Part shown: positions 1 to 12,172 of the stretch, in pieces
Numbering within the stretch: the stretch's first letter is position 1
Layout: each line of letters starts with the position of its first letter
Origin: Paenibacillus sp. FSL K6-0276
Lineage (GTDB): Bacteria > Bacillota > Bacilli > Paenibacillales > Paenibacillaceae
Assembly: GCF_037977235.1 (NCBI RefSeq)
Contig: NZ_CP150276.1
Span: 930,001-994,000 of the forward strand
Reading direction: 5' to 3'
DNA length: 64,000 nt
Translations under genes and position numbers: made by a program
The notes under the pieces: model-generated
What the model saw: only the letters and a program-made list of their open reading frames with translations
Database searches by the model: none
Told to the model about the DNA's origin: nothing

Positions 1-1671
1 CAAGAAACCTTGCTTAACACGACTATCGTTCCAGTTGCGGGAAATCATGAGGATAAAGCGAATGCCTTCTATGAGCACTACAACATTAAGGAAGCACCAG
101 GCTCTGCGACAGAAACGGGAGCATATTACTCTTATGATTATAGTAATGCTCACTTTGTAGTGCTTAACACGAATGAGAATTCGGATGAATTCGCTAACTT
201 CAGCAAAGCTCAGTTGGATTGGATGAAGGCCGACGTGAAGGCAGCGAAGGCTGCTGGGGCGAAGTGGATTATCGTCGCTATGCATAAAGGTCCATACACA
301 ACCTCTAACCATGCTACTGACAAAGACATTATGGGAGCGAATGGAGAAAGAGCGAAAGTCGCTCCAATGATGGCAGAACTGGGCATTGATTTAGTGCTTC
401 AAGGCCACGACCATATTTATGCGCGGACCAAGCCGATCAAGGCTGACGGAACTGCTGCAGACGCAGTGAAGATCAAGGAAAGCTTCAATGGCCAAACTGT
501 GGAGTACACAGTAAATCCAGATGGAACGATCTATCTGATTCCGGCTACAGCAGGAGCAAAGGTTTACTATAAGAACATGAAACCAGAATTGGGCGATGCG
601 TATTATAATCTCTTCGAAGTAGCCAATGAGAATACAGCCGCTAAATACGGAGCGGATCCAAGTGATGCATCTCGTCCAAAACGCGGTCAAGTTCAGACTT
701 TTGTCGGCATTACTGTAGATGCTGGGAAGCTGACAGCTGTATCTTATGAGATTGATCAGAATGTTAATGATGCTAAACCATACGTTCTTGAAGAGTTTGG
801 TATTGTTAAGGAATCTGTAGTAAACCCAACACCTGAACCAACAACGGCACCAACAACGGCACCAACAACGGCACCAACAACGGCACCAACACCTGAACCA
901 ACAACGGCACCAACACCTGAACCAACAACGGCACCAACAACGGCACCAACACCTGAACCAACAACGGCACCAACAACGGCACCAACAACGGCACCGACAA
1001 CAGCACCGACAACGGCACCAACAACAAAACCGACAGCAACACCAACACCAACACCAACACCAACAGTAGCGCCAACAGCTACACTAGCACCGCCAACGGC
1101 GCCTTCGCCAACTGCAACGCCAGTTAATAAGCCATCTTTAACGGATACTAGCAATCACTGGGCAGCAGCAGTTATCGAGAAAGCAGTAGCAGTTGGCTTC
1201 GTTAGCGGTTATCCGAATGATACTTTCCGTCCTAATCAGAAAGTAAATCGGGTTGAATTTATCACTATGCTGGCTCGCGCATTGCAATTGCCGGACAGTG
1301 GTGACACTTCAAGCTTTAAGGATTCCGCGAAGATTCCAGCATGGGCTAAGTCTTTTGTGGCACAGGCTGTATCTCTGCAAATTATAAGTGGTTATGATGA
1401 TGGCACTTTCCGTCCTACGCAGGAGCTTACTCGTACTGAATTAGCGGTTATGGTTGTTAGGGCGCTAGGAATTACAGTAGATCCTAAAGCGACCCTAACC
1501 TTCAATGACGCTAAGAATGTGCCGGCATGGGCCGTTCCATATATTGCCGCAGCAGCGAAAGCGGGCCTTGTGAACGGTGTAGGACAGAACCAATTTGCAC
1601 CTAACCAGATGGCCACAAGGGCAGAAGCAGTCACCATAATCCTTACATTGTTAGAAAAAGCGCAGAAGTAA
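1..1671 (+). CDS. SLH-domain metallophosphoesterase, 5' end cut by the window edge
   Basis: Calcineurin-like phosphoesterase attached to the cell surface. The reading frame is open from base 1, so the N-terminus lies outside the window. The visible part has the metal-binding GNHED motif (about residues 14-18) and GHDH (about 135-138). A linker of about 100 residues follows (bases 826-1125), made of repeated TTAPT and PTPEP units. Three SLH domains come last (about residues 380-425, 440-490, 500-550), each with a GY/GF-F-P-R/T-R-E pattern. SLH domains bind pyruvylated cell-wall polymer, so this is inferred to be an exported enzyme displayed on the wall. The substrate cannot be told. A hairpin follows the stop codon. 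Confidence 0.93.
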   Translation, partial: QETLLNTTIVPVAGNHEDKANAFYEHYNIKEAPGSATETGAYYSYDYSNAHFVVLNTNENSDEFANFSKAQLDWMKADVKAAKAAGAKWIIVAMHKGPYTTSNHATDKDIMGANGERAKVAPMMAELGIDLVLQGHDHIYARTKPIKADGTAADAVKIKESFNGQTVEYTVNPDGTIYLIPATAGAKVYYKNMKPELGDAYYNLFEVANENTAAKYGADPSDASRPKRGQVQTFVGITVDAGKLTAVSYEIDQNVNDAKPYVLEEFGIVKESVVNPTPEPTTAPTTAPTTAPTTAPTPEPTTAPTPEPTTAPTTAPTPEPTTAPTTAPTTAPTTAPTTAPTTKPTATPTPTPTPTVAPTATLAPPTAPSPTATPVNKPSLTDTSNHWAAAVIEKAVAVGFVSGYPNDTFRPNQKVNRVEFITMLARALQLPDSGDTSSFKDSAKIPAWAKSFVAQAVSLQIISGYDDGTFRPTQELTRTELAVMVVRALGITVDPKATLTFNDAKNVPAWAVPYIAAAAKAGLVNGVGQNQFAPNQMATRAEAVTIILTLLEKAQK

Positions 1672-1717
1672 GCTAGTATCAGAGTGAAATGAACTCAACT
1701 TAGCAAGTATTGAACAT

Positions 1718-1750
1718 AAGGGGTCTCAGCTTATCTGCTGGGGCTCCTTT
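1718..1750 (+). terminator. Terminator-like hairpin after the SLH phosphoesterase
   Basis: A 12-bp stem including G-T pairs (AGGGGTCTCAGC with GCTGGGGCTCCT) around a 6-base loop, followed by a short T run. It lies 47 bases after the stop codon. Confidence 0.6.
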
Positions 1751-1955
1751 GCATTTATTACGTTGTTTATAACAGGCCCTTACACTGTTGAAAGACTTAA
1801 CCAAGTGAGCGGAGGGTTTTAATGAAGGAGTAACAGAATACTAACCAATATGAATTTGAAATTAATGCTTGCAATGAATCTCCATACATGATATATTCTA
1901 AGTCCGGCCAAGAAATACACATGCCGAGCTCGAAAAAGAAATTAAAAAAAAGAGC

Positions 1956-1985
1956 TTGACATTAAATAGCCGAACATGATATAGT
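1956..1985 (+). promoter_or_regulatory. rRNA operon promoter
   Basis: TTGACA (1956-1961) and TATAGT (1980-1985) are 18 bases apart. They follow an A-rich stretch (1930-1953) that could act as an UP element. The start point would be about 155 bases before the 16S 5' end. Confidence 0.75.
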
Positions 1986-2027
1986 ATAAGAGTTGCTGCT
2001 GAGACATTAAACGGTGCCAACGAGAAC

Positions 2028-2047
2028 TTGATCTTTGAAAACTGAAC
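2028..2047 (+). promoter_or_regulatory. rRNA leader boxA-like antitermination motif
   Basis: TTGATCTTTGAAAACTGAAC resembles the boxA-type leader element of Bacillales rRNA operons, where the NusB-NusE complex loads. A near copy lies in the 16S-23S spacer at 3826-3845. Confidence 0.55.
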
Positions 2048-2144
2048 AACGAGTGAGTAGGAAATCACGAAAGTGAAATCCAAAATTAGAGAATTAATTT
2101 TCTCGTCAGATGTTTCAAAATGAGCATATCGCTCTTTTCAATAC

Positions 2145-6918
<4,774 letters not shown>

Positions 6919-6993
6919 TACTTAAAACGCAAATTCGATTCGGATTCAGTTTTCAGGCGACTCAAGCCTGAGCATTTACGCTGTAAATGCCCG

Positions 6994-7110
6994 TTTGGTG
7001 GCGATAGCGGAGGGGTTCCACACGTACCCATCCCGAACACGACCGTTAAGCCCTCCAGCGCCGATGGTACTTGGACCGAAGGGTCCTGGGAGAGTAGGAC
7101 GTCGCCAAGC
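6994..7110 (+). rRNA. 5S ribosomal RNA
   Basis: 117 bases starting TTTGGTGGCGATAGCGGAGG and ending GTCGCCAAGC. The two ends pair. The conserved CCGAACACG loop and GAGAGTAGGAC segment are present. Confidence 0.97.
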
Positions 7111-7115
7111 GGACA

Positions 7116-7140
7116 ACCACATTACCCGTGGTATTTTTTT
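7116..7140 (+). terminator. Weak hairpin with T tract between 5S and tRNAs
   Basis: A 5-bp stem (ACCAC/GTGGT) is followed by a run of seven Ts. It probably gives partial termination, since the tRNA cluster begins only 28 bases later. Confidence 0.45.
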
Positions 7141-7167
7141 TGCCCTTAATATTCATATGTCAGAAAA

Positions 7168-7244
<77 letters not shown>

Positions 7245-7247
7245 TAT

Positions 7248-7323
7248 TCCCTGATAGCTCAGTTGGTAGAGCACTCGACTGTTAATCGAGTTGTCACAGG
7301 TTCGAGTCCTGTTCGGGGAGCCA
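7248..7323 (+). tRNA. tRNA-Asn (GTT)
   Basis: 76 bases, acceptor TCCCTGA/TCGGGGA, anticodon GTT at 7281-7283, encoded CCA. Confidence 0.97.
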
Positions 7324-7328
7324 TTTAT

Positions 7329-7419
7329 GGAGAGGTGTCCGAGTTTGGCCGAAGGAGCACGATTGGAAATCGTGTAGGCGCCACAAGCGTCTCGAGGGTT
7401 CGAATCCCTCTCTCCGCCA
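7329..7419 (+). tRNA. tRNA-Ser (GGA)
   Basis: 91 bases with the long variable arm of a class II tRNA. Anticodon GGA at 7365-7367, encoded CCA. Confidence 0.97.
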
Positions 7420-7435
7420 TAAAGTTTATTAGCAT

Positions 7436-7507
7436 GGCCCGTTGGTCAAGGGGTTAAGACACCTCCCTTTCACGGAGGTAACATGGGTTCGAATCCCATA
7501 CGGGTCA
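7436..7507 (+). tRNA. tRNA-Glu (TTC), CCA not encoded
   Basis: Acceptor GGCCCGT/ACGGGTC, anticodon TTC at 7469-7471. The gene ends at discriminator A and is followed by TAA, so CCA must be added after transcription. Confidence 0.96.
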
Positions 7508-7513
7508 TAACAT

Positions 7514-7589
7514 GGAGGCTTAGCTCAGCTGGGAGAGCATCTGCCTTACAAGCAGAGGGTCGGGGGTTCGATCCCCTCAGCCTCCACCA
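7514..7589 (+). tRNA. tRNA-Val (TAC)
   Basis: 76 bases, acceptor GGAGGCT/AGCCTCC, anticodon TAC at 7547-7549, encoded CCA. Confidence 0.97.
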
Positions 7590-7604
7590 TATTCATTTAA
7601 ACGA

Positions 7605-7681
<77 letters not shown>

Positions 7682-7753
7682 AATTTTCCTTAAGCATTAT
7701 GTTTTGGGACTAGCTGGTTTAGTGTAAATGAATAGTATATAATTATTAAATGA

Positions 7754-7834
<81 letters not shown>

Positions 7835-7855
7835 ACACTTATGCATTATGTCTAT

Positions 7856-7933
7856 GGAACCGTGGTGTAGTTGGCCTAACATGCCTGCCTGTCACGCAGG
7901 AGATCGCGGGTTCGAATCCCGTCGGTTCCGCCA
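7856..7933 (+). tRNA. tRNA-Asp (GTC)
   Basis: 78 bases, acceptor GGAACCG/CGGTTCC, anticodon GTC at 7891-7893, encoded CCA. Confidence 0.97.
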
Positions 7934-7949
7934 TTTAGTTAATTATTGT

Positions 7950-8024
7950 TGGGGATTAGCCAAGCGGTAAGGCAACGGACTTTGACTCCGTCATGCATAG
8001 GTTCAAATCCTATATCCCCAGCCA
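7950..8024 (+). tRNA. tRNA-Gln (TTG)
   Basis: 75 bases, acceptor TGGGGAT/ATCCCCA, anticodon TTG at 7982-7984, encoded CCA. Confidence 0.97.
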
Positions 8025-8031
8025 TTTATGA

Positions 8032-8107
8032 GAGCCATTAGCTCAGTTGGTAGAGCACCTGACTTTTAATCAGGGTGTCGAAGGTTCGAGTCCTTCATGG
8101 CTCACCA
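8032..8107 (+). tRNA. tRNA-Lys (TTT)
   Basis: 76 bases, acceptor GAGCCAT/ATGGCTC, anticodon TTT at 8065-8067, encoded CCA. Confidence 0.97.
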
Positions 8108-8121
8108 TTATTTTAAAGTGT

Positions 8122-8206
8122 GCGCGTGTGGCGGAATTGGCAGACGCACCAGACTTAGGATCTGGCGTTTCACGACGTGGGGGTTCGAGTCCCTTCACGC
8201 GCACCA
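8122..8206 (+). tRNA. tRNA-Leu (TAG)
   Basis: 85 bases with a class II variable arm, acceptor GCGCGTG/CACGCGC, anticodon TAG at 8156-8158, encoded CCA. Confidence 0.97.
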
Positions 8207-8213
8207 TGTTTTT

Positions 8214-8288
8214 GCGGACGTGGCTCAGCGGTAGAGCATCGCCTTGCCAAGGCGAGGGTCGCGGGTTCGATTCCCGTCGTCCGCTCCA
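8214..8288 (+). tRNA. tRNA-Gly (GCC)
   Basis: 75 bases, acceptor GCGGACG/CGTCCGC, anticodon GCC at 8246-8248, encoded CCA. Confidence 0.97.
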
Positions 8289-8298
8289 TATAAATTTT

Positions 8299-8375
8299 GC
8301 GCCCTTAGCTCAGCTGGATAGAGCGTTTGACTACGAATCAAAAGGCCGGGAGTTCGAATCTCTCAGGGCGCACCA
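8299..8375 (+). tRNA. tRNA-Arg (ACG)
   Basis: 77 bases, acceptor GCGCCCT/AGGGCGC, anticodon ACG at 8333-8335 (A34 normally edited to inosine), encoded CCA. Confidence 0.97.
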
Positions 8376-8405
8376 TTTTTATTACTAAGCAATTATATGT
8401 TTTGA

Positions 8406-8479
8406 CGGGATGTAGCTCAGCTTGGTAGAGCACCTGGTTTGGGACCAGGGGGTCGCATGTTCAAATCGTGTCATCCCGA
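8406..8479 (+). tRNA. tRNA-Pro (TGG), CCA not encoded
   Basis: 74 bases, acceptor CGGGATG/CATCCCG, anticodon TGG at 8440-8442. It ends at discriminator A, followed by Ts. Confidence 0.96.
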
Positions 8480-8491
8480 TTTTATACCTTT

Positions 8492-8562
8492 GCGGGTGTA
8501 GTTCAATGGTAGAACTTCAGCCTTCCAAGCTGATAGCGTGGGTTCGATTCCCATCACCCGCT
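8492..8562 (+). tRNA. tRNA-Gly (TCC), CCA not encoded
   Basis: 71 bases, acceptor GCGGGTG/CACCCGC, anticodon TCC at 8524-8526. Last gene of the cluster, just before a strong terminator. Confidence 0.96.
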
Positions 8563-8572
8563 TATAATTAAG

Positions 8573-8605
8573 AAACACCTGCCTATTATAGGTAGGTGTT
8601 TTTTT
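8573..8605 (+). terminator. Terminator of the rRNA-tRNA operon
   Basis: A 12-bp stem (AACACCTGCCTA/TAGGTAGGTGTT, one G-T pair) runs directly into seven Ts. Confidence 0.9.
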
Positions 8606-8673
8606 GTATAGCTACGCTCGTATGGATACAATAGAACCTAGGGATTTTATTAGAGGAATTTGAGGAGGTAGCT

Positions 8674-9138
8674 ATGTTCGAATTTGAAGCTAAATTAGTG
8701 AGACCTGATGCGAATGGAAGCTGGACTTATCTTAACGTCCCTTTTGATACAGAGGAAGTATTTGAAACCAAATCCAGGGTACAGGTAAAAGGAAGTGTAA
8801 ATGGTATCCTCTATAGAGGAACGCTTATGCCCCATGGAAACGGGAAGCATTTTATGGTGGTAAAGAAAGAACTACGGGACCTAGCCGAGGCCCAGTCTGG
8901 AGACACCGTGCGTGTGACGATGGAGCAAGATCATCAATTACGGGAGGTAGAAGCGCCAGAAGATTTTCTCGACGTACTGAGTGCCCATGAGCAGGCAGAA
9001 ACTTATTTTAACAGTCTGGCTTATTCTTATCAGAAAGAATATGTGGTCTGGATTGAAGGGGCGAAAAGACCTGAAACCAGAGCATCACGGATCGAAAAGT
9101 CAGTTAATAAGCTGGCAGAAGGATTGAAGCTTAAATGA
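8674..9138 (+). CDS. DUF1905/YdeI-type protein
   Basis: 154 residues. The N-terminal half (about 1-85) fits the small beta-barrel DUF1905 domain, with a GxxYRGTLMPHGNGKH segment. The C-terminal half (about 97-150) fits the YdeI/OmpD-associated helix domain, with a YSYQKEYVVWIEGAKRPETR segment typical of the family. The biochemical role is unknown. GAGGAGG is 6 bases before the ATG. It stands alone, with a promoter probably just after the tRNA terminator and its own hairpin at 9169. Confidence 0.85.
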   Translation: MFEFEAKLVRPDANGSWTYLNVPFDTEEVFETKSRVQVKGSVNGILYRGTLMPHGNGKHFMVVKKELRDLAEAQSGDTVRVTMEQDHQLREVEAPEDFLDVLSAHEQAETYFNSLAYSYQKEYVVWIEGAKRPETRASRIEKSVNKLAEGLKLK

Positions 9139-9168
9139 GTATGAAGAGCTGAGCAGGCTGAATAGATG

Positions 9169-9210
9169 AACAGCGTCCTCTTCCATATGATTGGAAAGGG
9201 ACGCTGTTTA
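9169..9210 (+). terminator. Terminator after the YdeI-type gene
   Basis: A perfect 10-bp stem (AACAGCGTCC/GGACGCTGTT) is extended by a partly paired TCTTCC/GGAAAG segment and ends in TTTA. It separates two convergent genes and may serve both. Confidence 0.75.
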
Positions 9211-9234
9211 TGTTGGTTATATGTGCGAGTTGGC

Positions 9235-9690
9235 TTAAATAAGAACGGCTACCTCACCACAATTCACAAACTTAATACTTTCGATCTTTACCGATAACTC
9301 ACCTGAAGGTATAGCTAGCTGACATGTACTGCCGAGCTGAGCCAACAGCAACTGCATGCCTATAGGCGAGAACATTGAAATCCTGTTATCATTGGGTTCA
9401 GCCTGGTTTGGAAATACGATGGTGTAGGTATCTGTAGTATTGTCGTCTAAGTATCGAAGCTGAAGCTGACTTCCAATCAATACGAGCGAGTTCAATTCTT
9501 CACCATTAAAACGGGATAGTAATTGTTCCAGCTCGGAGCAATAACGGGACAACAGCGTTTCAGCGTTGCTTCTTTGTTTGCTTCGTTCTGGGAAATACTG
9601 ATTTAGAAATGCGATTTTTTCCTCATCAAAATAGATAAGCTGCTGGACCAATTGTGTCCTTGAGCCTTCATAGATTAGACTATGGTTCAT
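9235..9690 (-). CDS. GreA/GreB-family elongation factor-like protein
   Basis: About 151 residues. The N-terminal part is helical and charged. The C-terminal part has the Gre C-terminal signature region FSPIGMQLLLAQLG followed by an IPSGELSVKIESI strand, as in GreA-like proteins that bind RNA polymerase. The acidic coiled-coil tip of true GreA is not obvious, so transcript cleavage is uncertain. An upstream GTG (9702) is in frame but abuts the GAGGGGG ribosome binding site. The ATG at 9690 has good spacing and was chosen. A 23-codon reading frame overlaps this start by 11 bases. Confidence 0.75.
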   Translation of the reverse strand: MNHSLIYEGSRTQLVQQLIYFDEEKIAFLNQYFPERSKQRSNAETLLSRYCSELEQLLSRFNGEELNSLVLIGSQLQLRYLDDNTTDTYTIVFPNQAEPNDNRISMFSPIGMQLLLAQLGSTCQLAIPSGELSVKIESIKFVNCGEVAVLI

Positions 9691-9751
9691 AGTAGATTTC
9701 ACCCCCTCTAATTAGCACATTCTTTGTGAATTTGTTATGACGAGTTGCCAT
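9680..9751 (-). CDS. Possible 23-residue upstream peptide of the GreA-like gene
   Basis: ATG at 9751 follows a GGAGGG ribosome binding site at ideal spacing. The frame encodes MATRHNKFTKNVLIRGGEIY plus three residues and stops at 9680, overlapping the downstream ATG. The overlap suggests translational coupling. I do not recognise the peptide. It may be a leader or simply a chance frame. Confidence 0.35.
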   Translation of the reverse strand: MATRHNKFTKNVLIRGGEIYYEP

Positions 9752-9921
9752 ATTAAAATCCCTCCTATACAAATAGAGGTCCCCCAGTGGAGACCTTCTG
9801 ATCAGTATAACAGCTTCTATATGTAAATCCAATCCATTTTGTAAAGGCAATTAATTCTTACTAAATATTGTATTTAAAACGTTTGACTATTGTATAGTTG
9901 GGTGCTATGATAGGCTGATGT

Positions 9922-9957
9922 TATAGGCATTTCGTAGAAAACTGCGGAATGCCTATA
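9922..9957 (+). repeat. Strong 15-bp hairpin upstream of cse60
   Basis: ATAGGCATTTCGTAG and CTGCGGAATGCCTAT pair over 15 bp (two G-T pairs) around an AAAA loop. The following sequence is AT-rich without a clean T run. It may be a transcript-stabilising leader or a weak terminator. Confidence 0.55.
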
Positions 9958-10009
9958 CTATATTTTGAAGATATTTTTACATTAAATGTTACCAGGGGAG
10001 TGATACGCC

Positions 10010-10057
10010 ATGTACATTTCGTTGAGTTTACCTATAGAATCTAGACATAAAAAGTAA
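10010..10057 (+). CDS. Possible 15-residue leader peptide
   Basis: ATG follows AGGGGAG by 9 bases. The peptide is MYISLSLPIESRHKK. It lies 29 bases before cse60, on the same strand. Conservation cannot be tested here. Confidence 0.3.
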   Translation: MYISLSLPIESRHKK

Positions 10058-10086
10058 CTAATAAATTTATCAAAGGAGAGATCAGG

Positions 10087-10281
10087 ATGATTCAAGTAAA
10101 AGAGTTTGTAGATGCTGATAATTCGTATGCTGAGAATAAGGCTAATGAGTTCTTGGCTGGGCTGCGTGAGGAACAGATTGTGAATATCTGTTACGGTTCG
10201 GTAGTTAAATCTTCACGTGATGGGGCAGAGCATCAAAGAAGCAGTATACTGGTCGTGTATAAGACAAATGAAGGGCAATAA
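10087..10281 (+). CDS. Cse60-like sporulation protein
   Basis: 64 residues resembling Cse60, a small protein made in the mother cell under SigE in Bacillus subtilis. It has the typical VKEFVDADN start, the NEFLAGL helix, a short IVNICYGS strand, and a final SSILVVYK strand. The ribosome binding site AAAGGAGAG is 6 bases before the ATG. A very small membrane-protein frame overlaps its end. A SigE promoter was not identified with certainty. Confidence 0.75.
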   Translation: MIQVKEFVDADNSYAENKANEFLAGLREEQIVNICYGSVVKSSRDGAEHQRSSILVVYKTNEGQ

Positions 10282-10363
10282 CTGGAATACGTTTTTTTCG
10301 TGCTTATCTATTGTCTCATCACTGTGCATTGTGATCGTCCTTATTTATTATGTGTTCAGCTAA
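10268..10363 (+). CDS. Possible 31-residue membrane peptide overlapping cse60
   Basis: The frame starts at ATG 10268 inside the last codons of cse60. It encodes a polar start, MKGNNWNTFFSC, then a hydrophobic helix, LSIVSSLCIVIVLIYYVF. Composition is that of a single membrane segment. There is no independent ribosome binding site, so expression would rely on coupling to cse60 (14-base overlap). It lies before the shared terminator, which supports it. Confidence 0.45.
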   Translation: MKGNNWNTFFSCLSIVSSLCIVIVLIYYVFS

Positions 10364-10404
10364 TTAGCCCCTAATGGAATACTTAATCGACAACTTTTAT
10401 TATG

Positions 10405-10447
10405 AAAAAAGAGGACCTTTCCCATTTACGGGTAAAGGTCCTCTTTG
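10405..10447. terminator. Bidirectional terminator between cse60 and catalase
   Basis: A perfect 13-bp stem (AAAGAGGACCTTT/AAAGGTCCTCTTT) is flanked by A and T runs on either side, suiting both convergent genes. Confidence 0.9.
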
Positions 10448-10470
10448 ATTGTATAAGTGCATTTACAGTC

Positions 10471-11928
10471 TTATACTCCGTCTGGGACGGATAATCCTAA
10501 GCCGGATGCAACACGCTGTCCCAATTCTGGATCAGCTTTATAGAAATGAACAATTTGACGAAGTTTAATATCGTTACTTTCAACTGGTGTCATAGCACCT
10601 ACGATATTTTGAATAAGACGGGAACGTTCTTCTTCACTCATCAGACGATACAAGTCACCAGGTTGTGTATAATGGTCGTCACTATTATAGGAGACACTCT
10701 CCGCATTTCCGGATACTTCGAACGGTGATGTTTTGTGCTGCGATGCTTCTTTTGGTCCACCTAAGCTGTTAGGCTCGTAATAGGCACCAGATCCGCCATT
10801 GTTGCCGAGTGCCATACCGCCGTCACGTTGATAGTTCTTCACTTCTACTTTTGGACGGTTGATAGGTAGGCTGTTATGGTTAGGGCCTACACGGTGACGG
10901 TGGGCATCGCCATAAGCAAACAGTCGACCCTGTAGCAATTTATCAGGAGAAGCTTCAATACCAGGGACGAAAGAGCCAGGTGAGAACGTAACTTGCTCTA
11001 CTTCCGCGAAGTAGTTCTCTGGATTGCGATCCAGTACCATGCGGCCAACCTCAATTAATGGATAATCTTTTTGTGACCATACTTTTGTGACATCGGATGG
11101 ATCAAAGCGGTAAGTCTTCGCATCTTCGACCGGCATAATTTGCACGTAGAGCTTCCACGCAGGGAAATCTCCTTTATCAATAGCATTGAACAAATCTTCT
11201 GTATGATAATCTGGGTTCTCCCCAGCGAGTTTGGTAGCAAGGTCTGGATCAAGATTCTTAATGCCTTGTTCTGTTTTGAAATGATATTTCACCCAGACGG
11301 CATTACCTTCGGCATTTACCCACTTGAAGGTGTGGCTTCCGAAGCCATGCATATGTCTCAGCGTAGCTGGAATTCCGCGGTCTGACATCAAAATCGTAAC
11401 CTGATGTAGAGATTCCGGCGATAAAGACCAGAAGTCCCAAACCGCATTAGGGTTCTTTAAGTGTGTCTGTGGATCACGCTTCTGTGTATGAATAAAATCT
11501 GGGAACTTGATTGCATCACGAACGAAGAATACAGGTGTATTGTTACCTACGAGATCATAGTTTCCTTCTTCGGTATAGAACTTCACAGCAAAACCACGTG
11601 GGTCTCGTACAGTATCAGCAGAGCCTAGCTCACCAGCTACCGTTGAGAAACGGATAAACAGTGGTGTACGCTTGCCAACGTCAGACAAGAAATTAGCTTT
11701 TGTATATTGAGTCAAATCCTGAGTGACTTCAAAATACCCATGAGCGCCAGCACCCTTAGCATGAACGACACGTTCAGGAACACGTTCTCTGTTAAAGTGG
11801 GCTAATTTTTCAAGCAGATGGACATCTTGCAACAAAGTAGGACCGCGATCACCGGCTGTCATTGAATTTTGATTGTCGCCTACTGGAGCACCCCAGCTGG
11901 TCGTAAGATTATTATTATTGGAGCTCAT
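10471..11928 (-). CDS. katA: Catalase (clade 3, KatA type)
   Basis: About 485 residues, the usual size of small-subunit heme catalases, which convert hydrogen peroxide to water and oxygen in the cytoplasm. Catalytic His is in [12 protein letters not shown] (about residue 55) and the Asn in [20 protein letters not shown]. The heme-ligand Tyr is in [12 protein letters not shown] (about residue 340). An upstream GTG is in frame, but the ATG at 11928 has the correct distance from GAGGTG. A PerR-box-like sequence lies upstream. Confidence 0.97.
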   Translation of the reverse strand: MSSNNNNLTTSWGAPVGDNQNSMTAGDRGPTLLQDVHLLEKLAHFNRERVPERVVHAKGAGAHGYFEVTQDLTQYTKANFLSDVGKRTPLFIRFSTVAGELGSADTVRDPRGFAVKFYTEEGNYDLVGNNTPVFFVRDAIKFPDFIHTQKRDPQTHLKNPNAVWDFWSLSPESLHQVTILMSDRGIPATLRHMHGFGSHTFKWVNAEGNAVWVKYHFKTEQGIKNLDPDLATKLAGENPDYHTEDLFNAIDKGDFPAWKLYVQIMPVEDAKTYRFDPSDVTKVWSQKDYPLIEVGRMVLDRNPENYFAEVEQVTFSPGSFVPGIEASPDKLLQGRLFAYGDAHRHRVGPNHNSLPINRPKVEVKNYQRDGGMALGNNGGSGAYYEPNSLGGPKEASQHKTSPFEVSGNAESVSYNSDDHYTQPGDLYRLMSEEERSRLIQNIVGAMTPVESNDIKLRQIVHFYKADPELGQRVASGLGLSVPDGV

Positions 11929-11956
11929 TAATAGAATCACCTCGTAAGATTTGATT

Positions 11957-11971
11957 TTAGATTTAGTATAA
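11957..11971 (-). promoter_or_regulatory. PerR-box-like sequence upstream of catalase
   Basis: On the minus strand TTATACTAAATCTAA matches 10 of the 12 fixed positions of the Bacillus PerR consensus TTAnAATnATTnTAA. It lies about 30 bases before the start. Peroxide regulation is inferred only. Confidence 0.4.
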
Positions 11972-12096
11972 GTTCTATATTAATGTTTTTTGGAGAAAAT
12001 GCAATACTTTTTAAATAATTGACACATTACAGTATGTGGTAATCGCCGTCACATTCAGAAGTATATGATAGACCTAGTGATTAATTGCTTACCAGA

Positions 12097-12146
12097 ATTA
12101 AAAAAGAAACAGCGCACCTCTACCATCACTGGAGGGGTACGCTGTA
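12097..12146 (-). terminator. Terminator of the glucan phosphorylase gene
   Basis: On the minus strand ACAGCG pairs with CGCTGT, extended by ACCCCT with AGAGGT, and ends in a TTTCTTTTTT tract. Confidence 0.85.
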
Positions 12147-12172
12147 CTTTAGAAGATATCGGTTTCTTGTAC

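Noticed and set aside
826..1040. CRISPR array
   Set aside because: The repeats are short in-frame codon repeats without unique spacers.
756..1154. Long antisense frame opposite the SLH protein linker
   Set aside because: It is a mirror of the repetitive linker (valine/glycine repeats) with no ribosome binding site.
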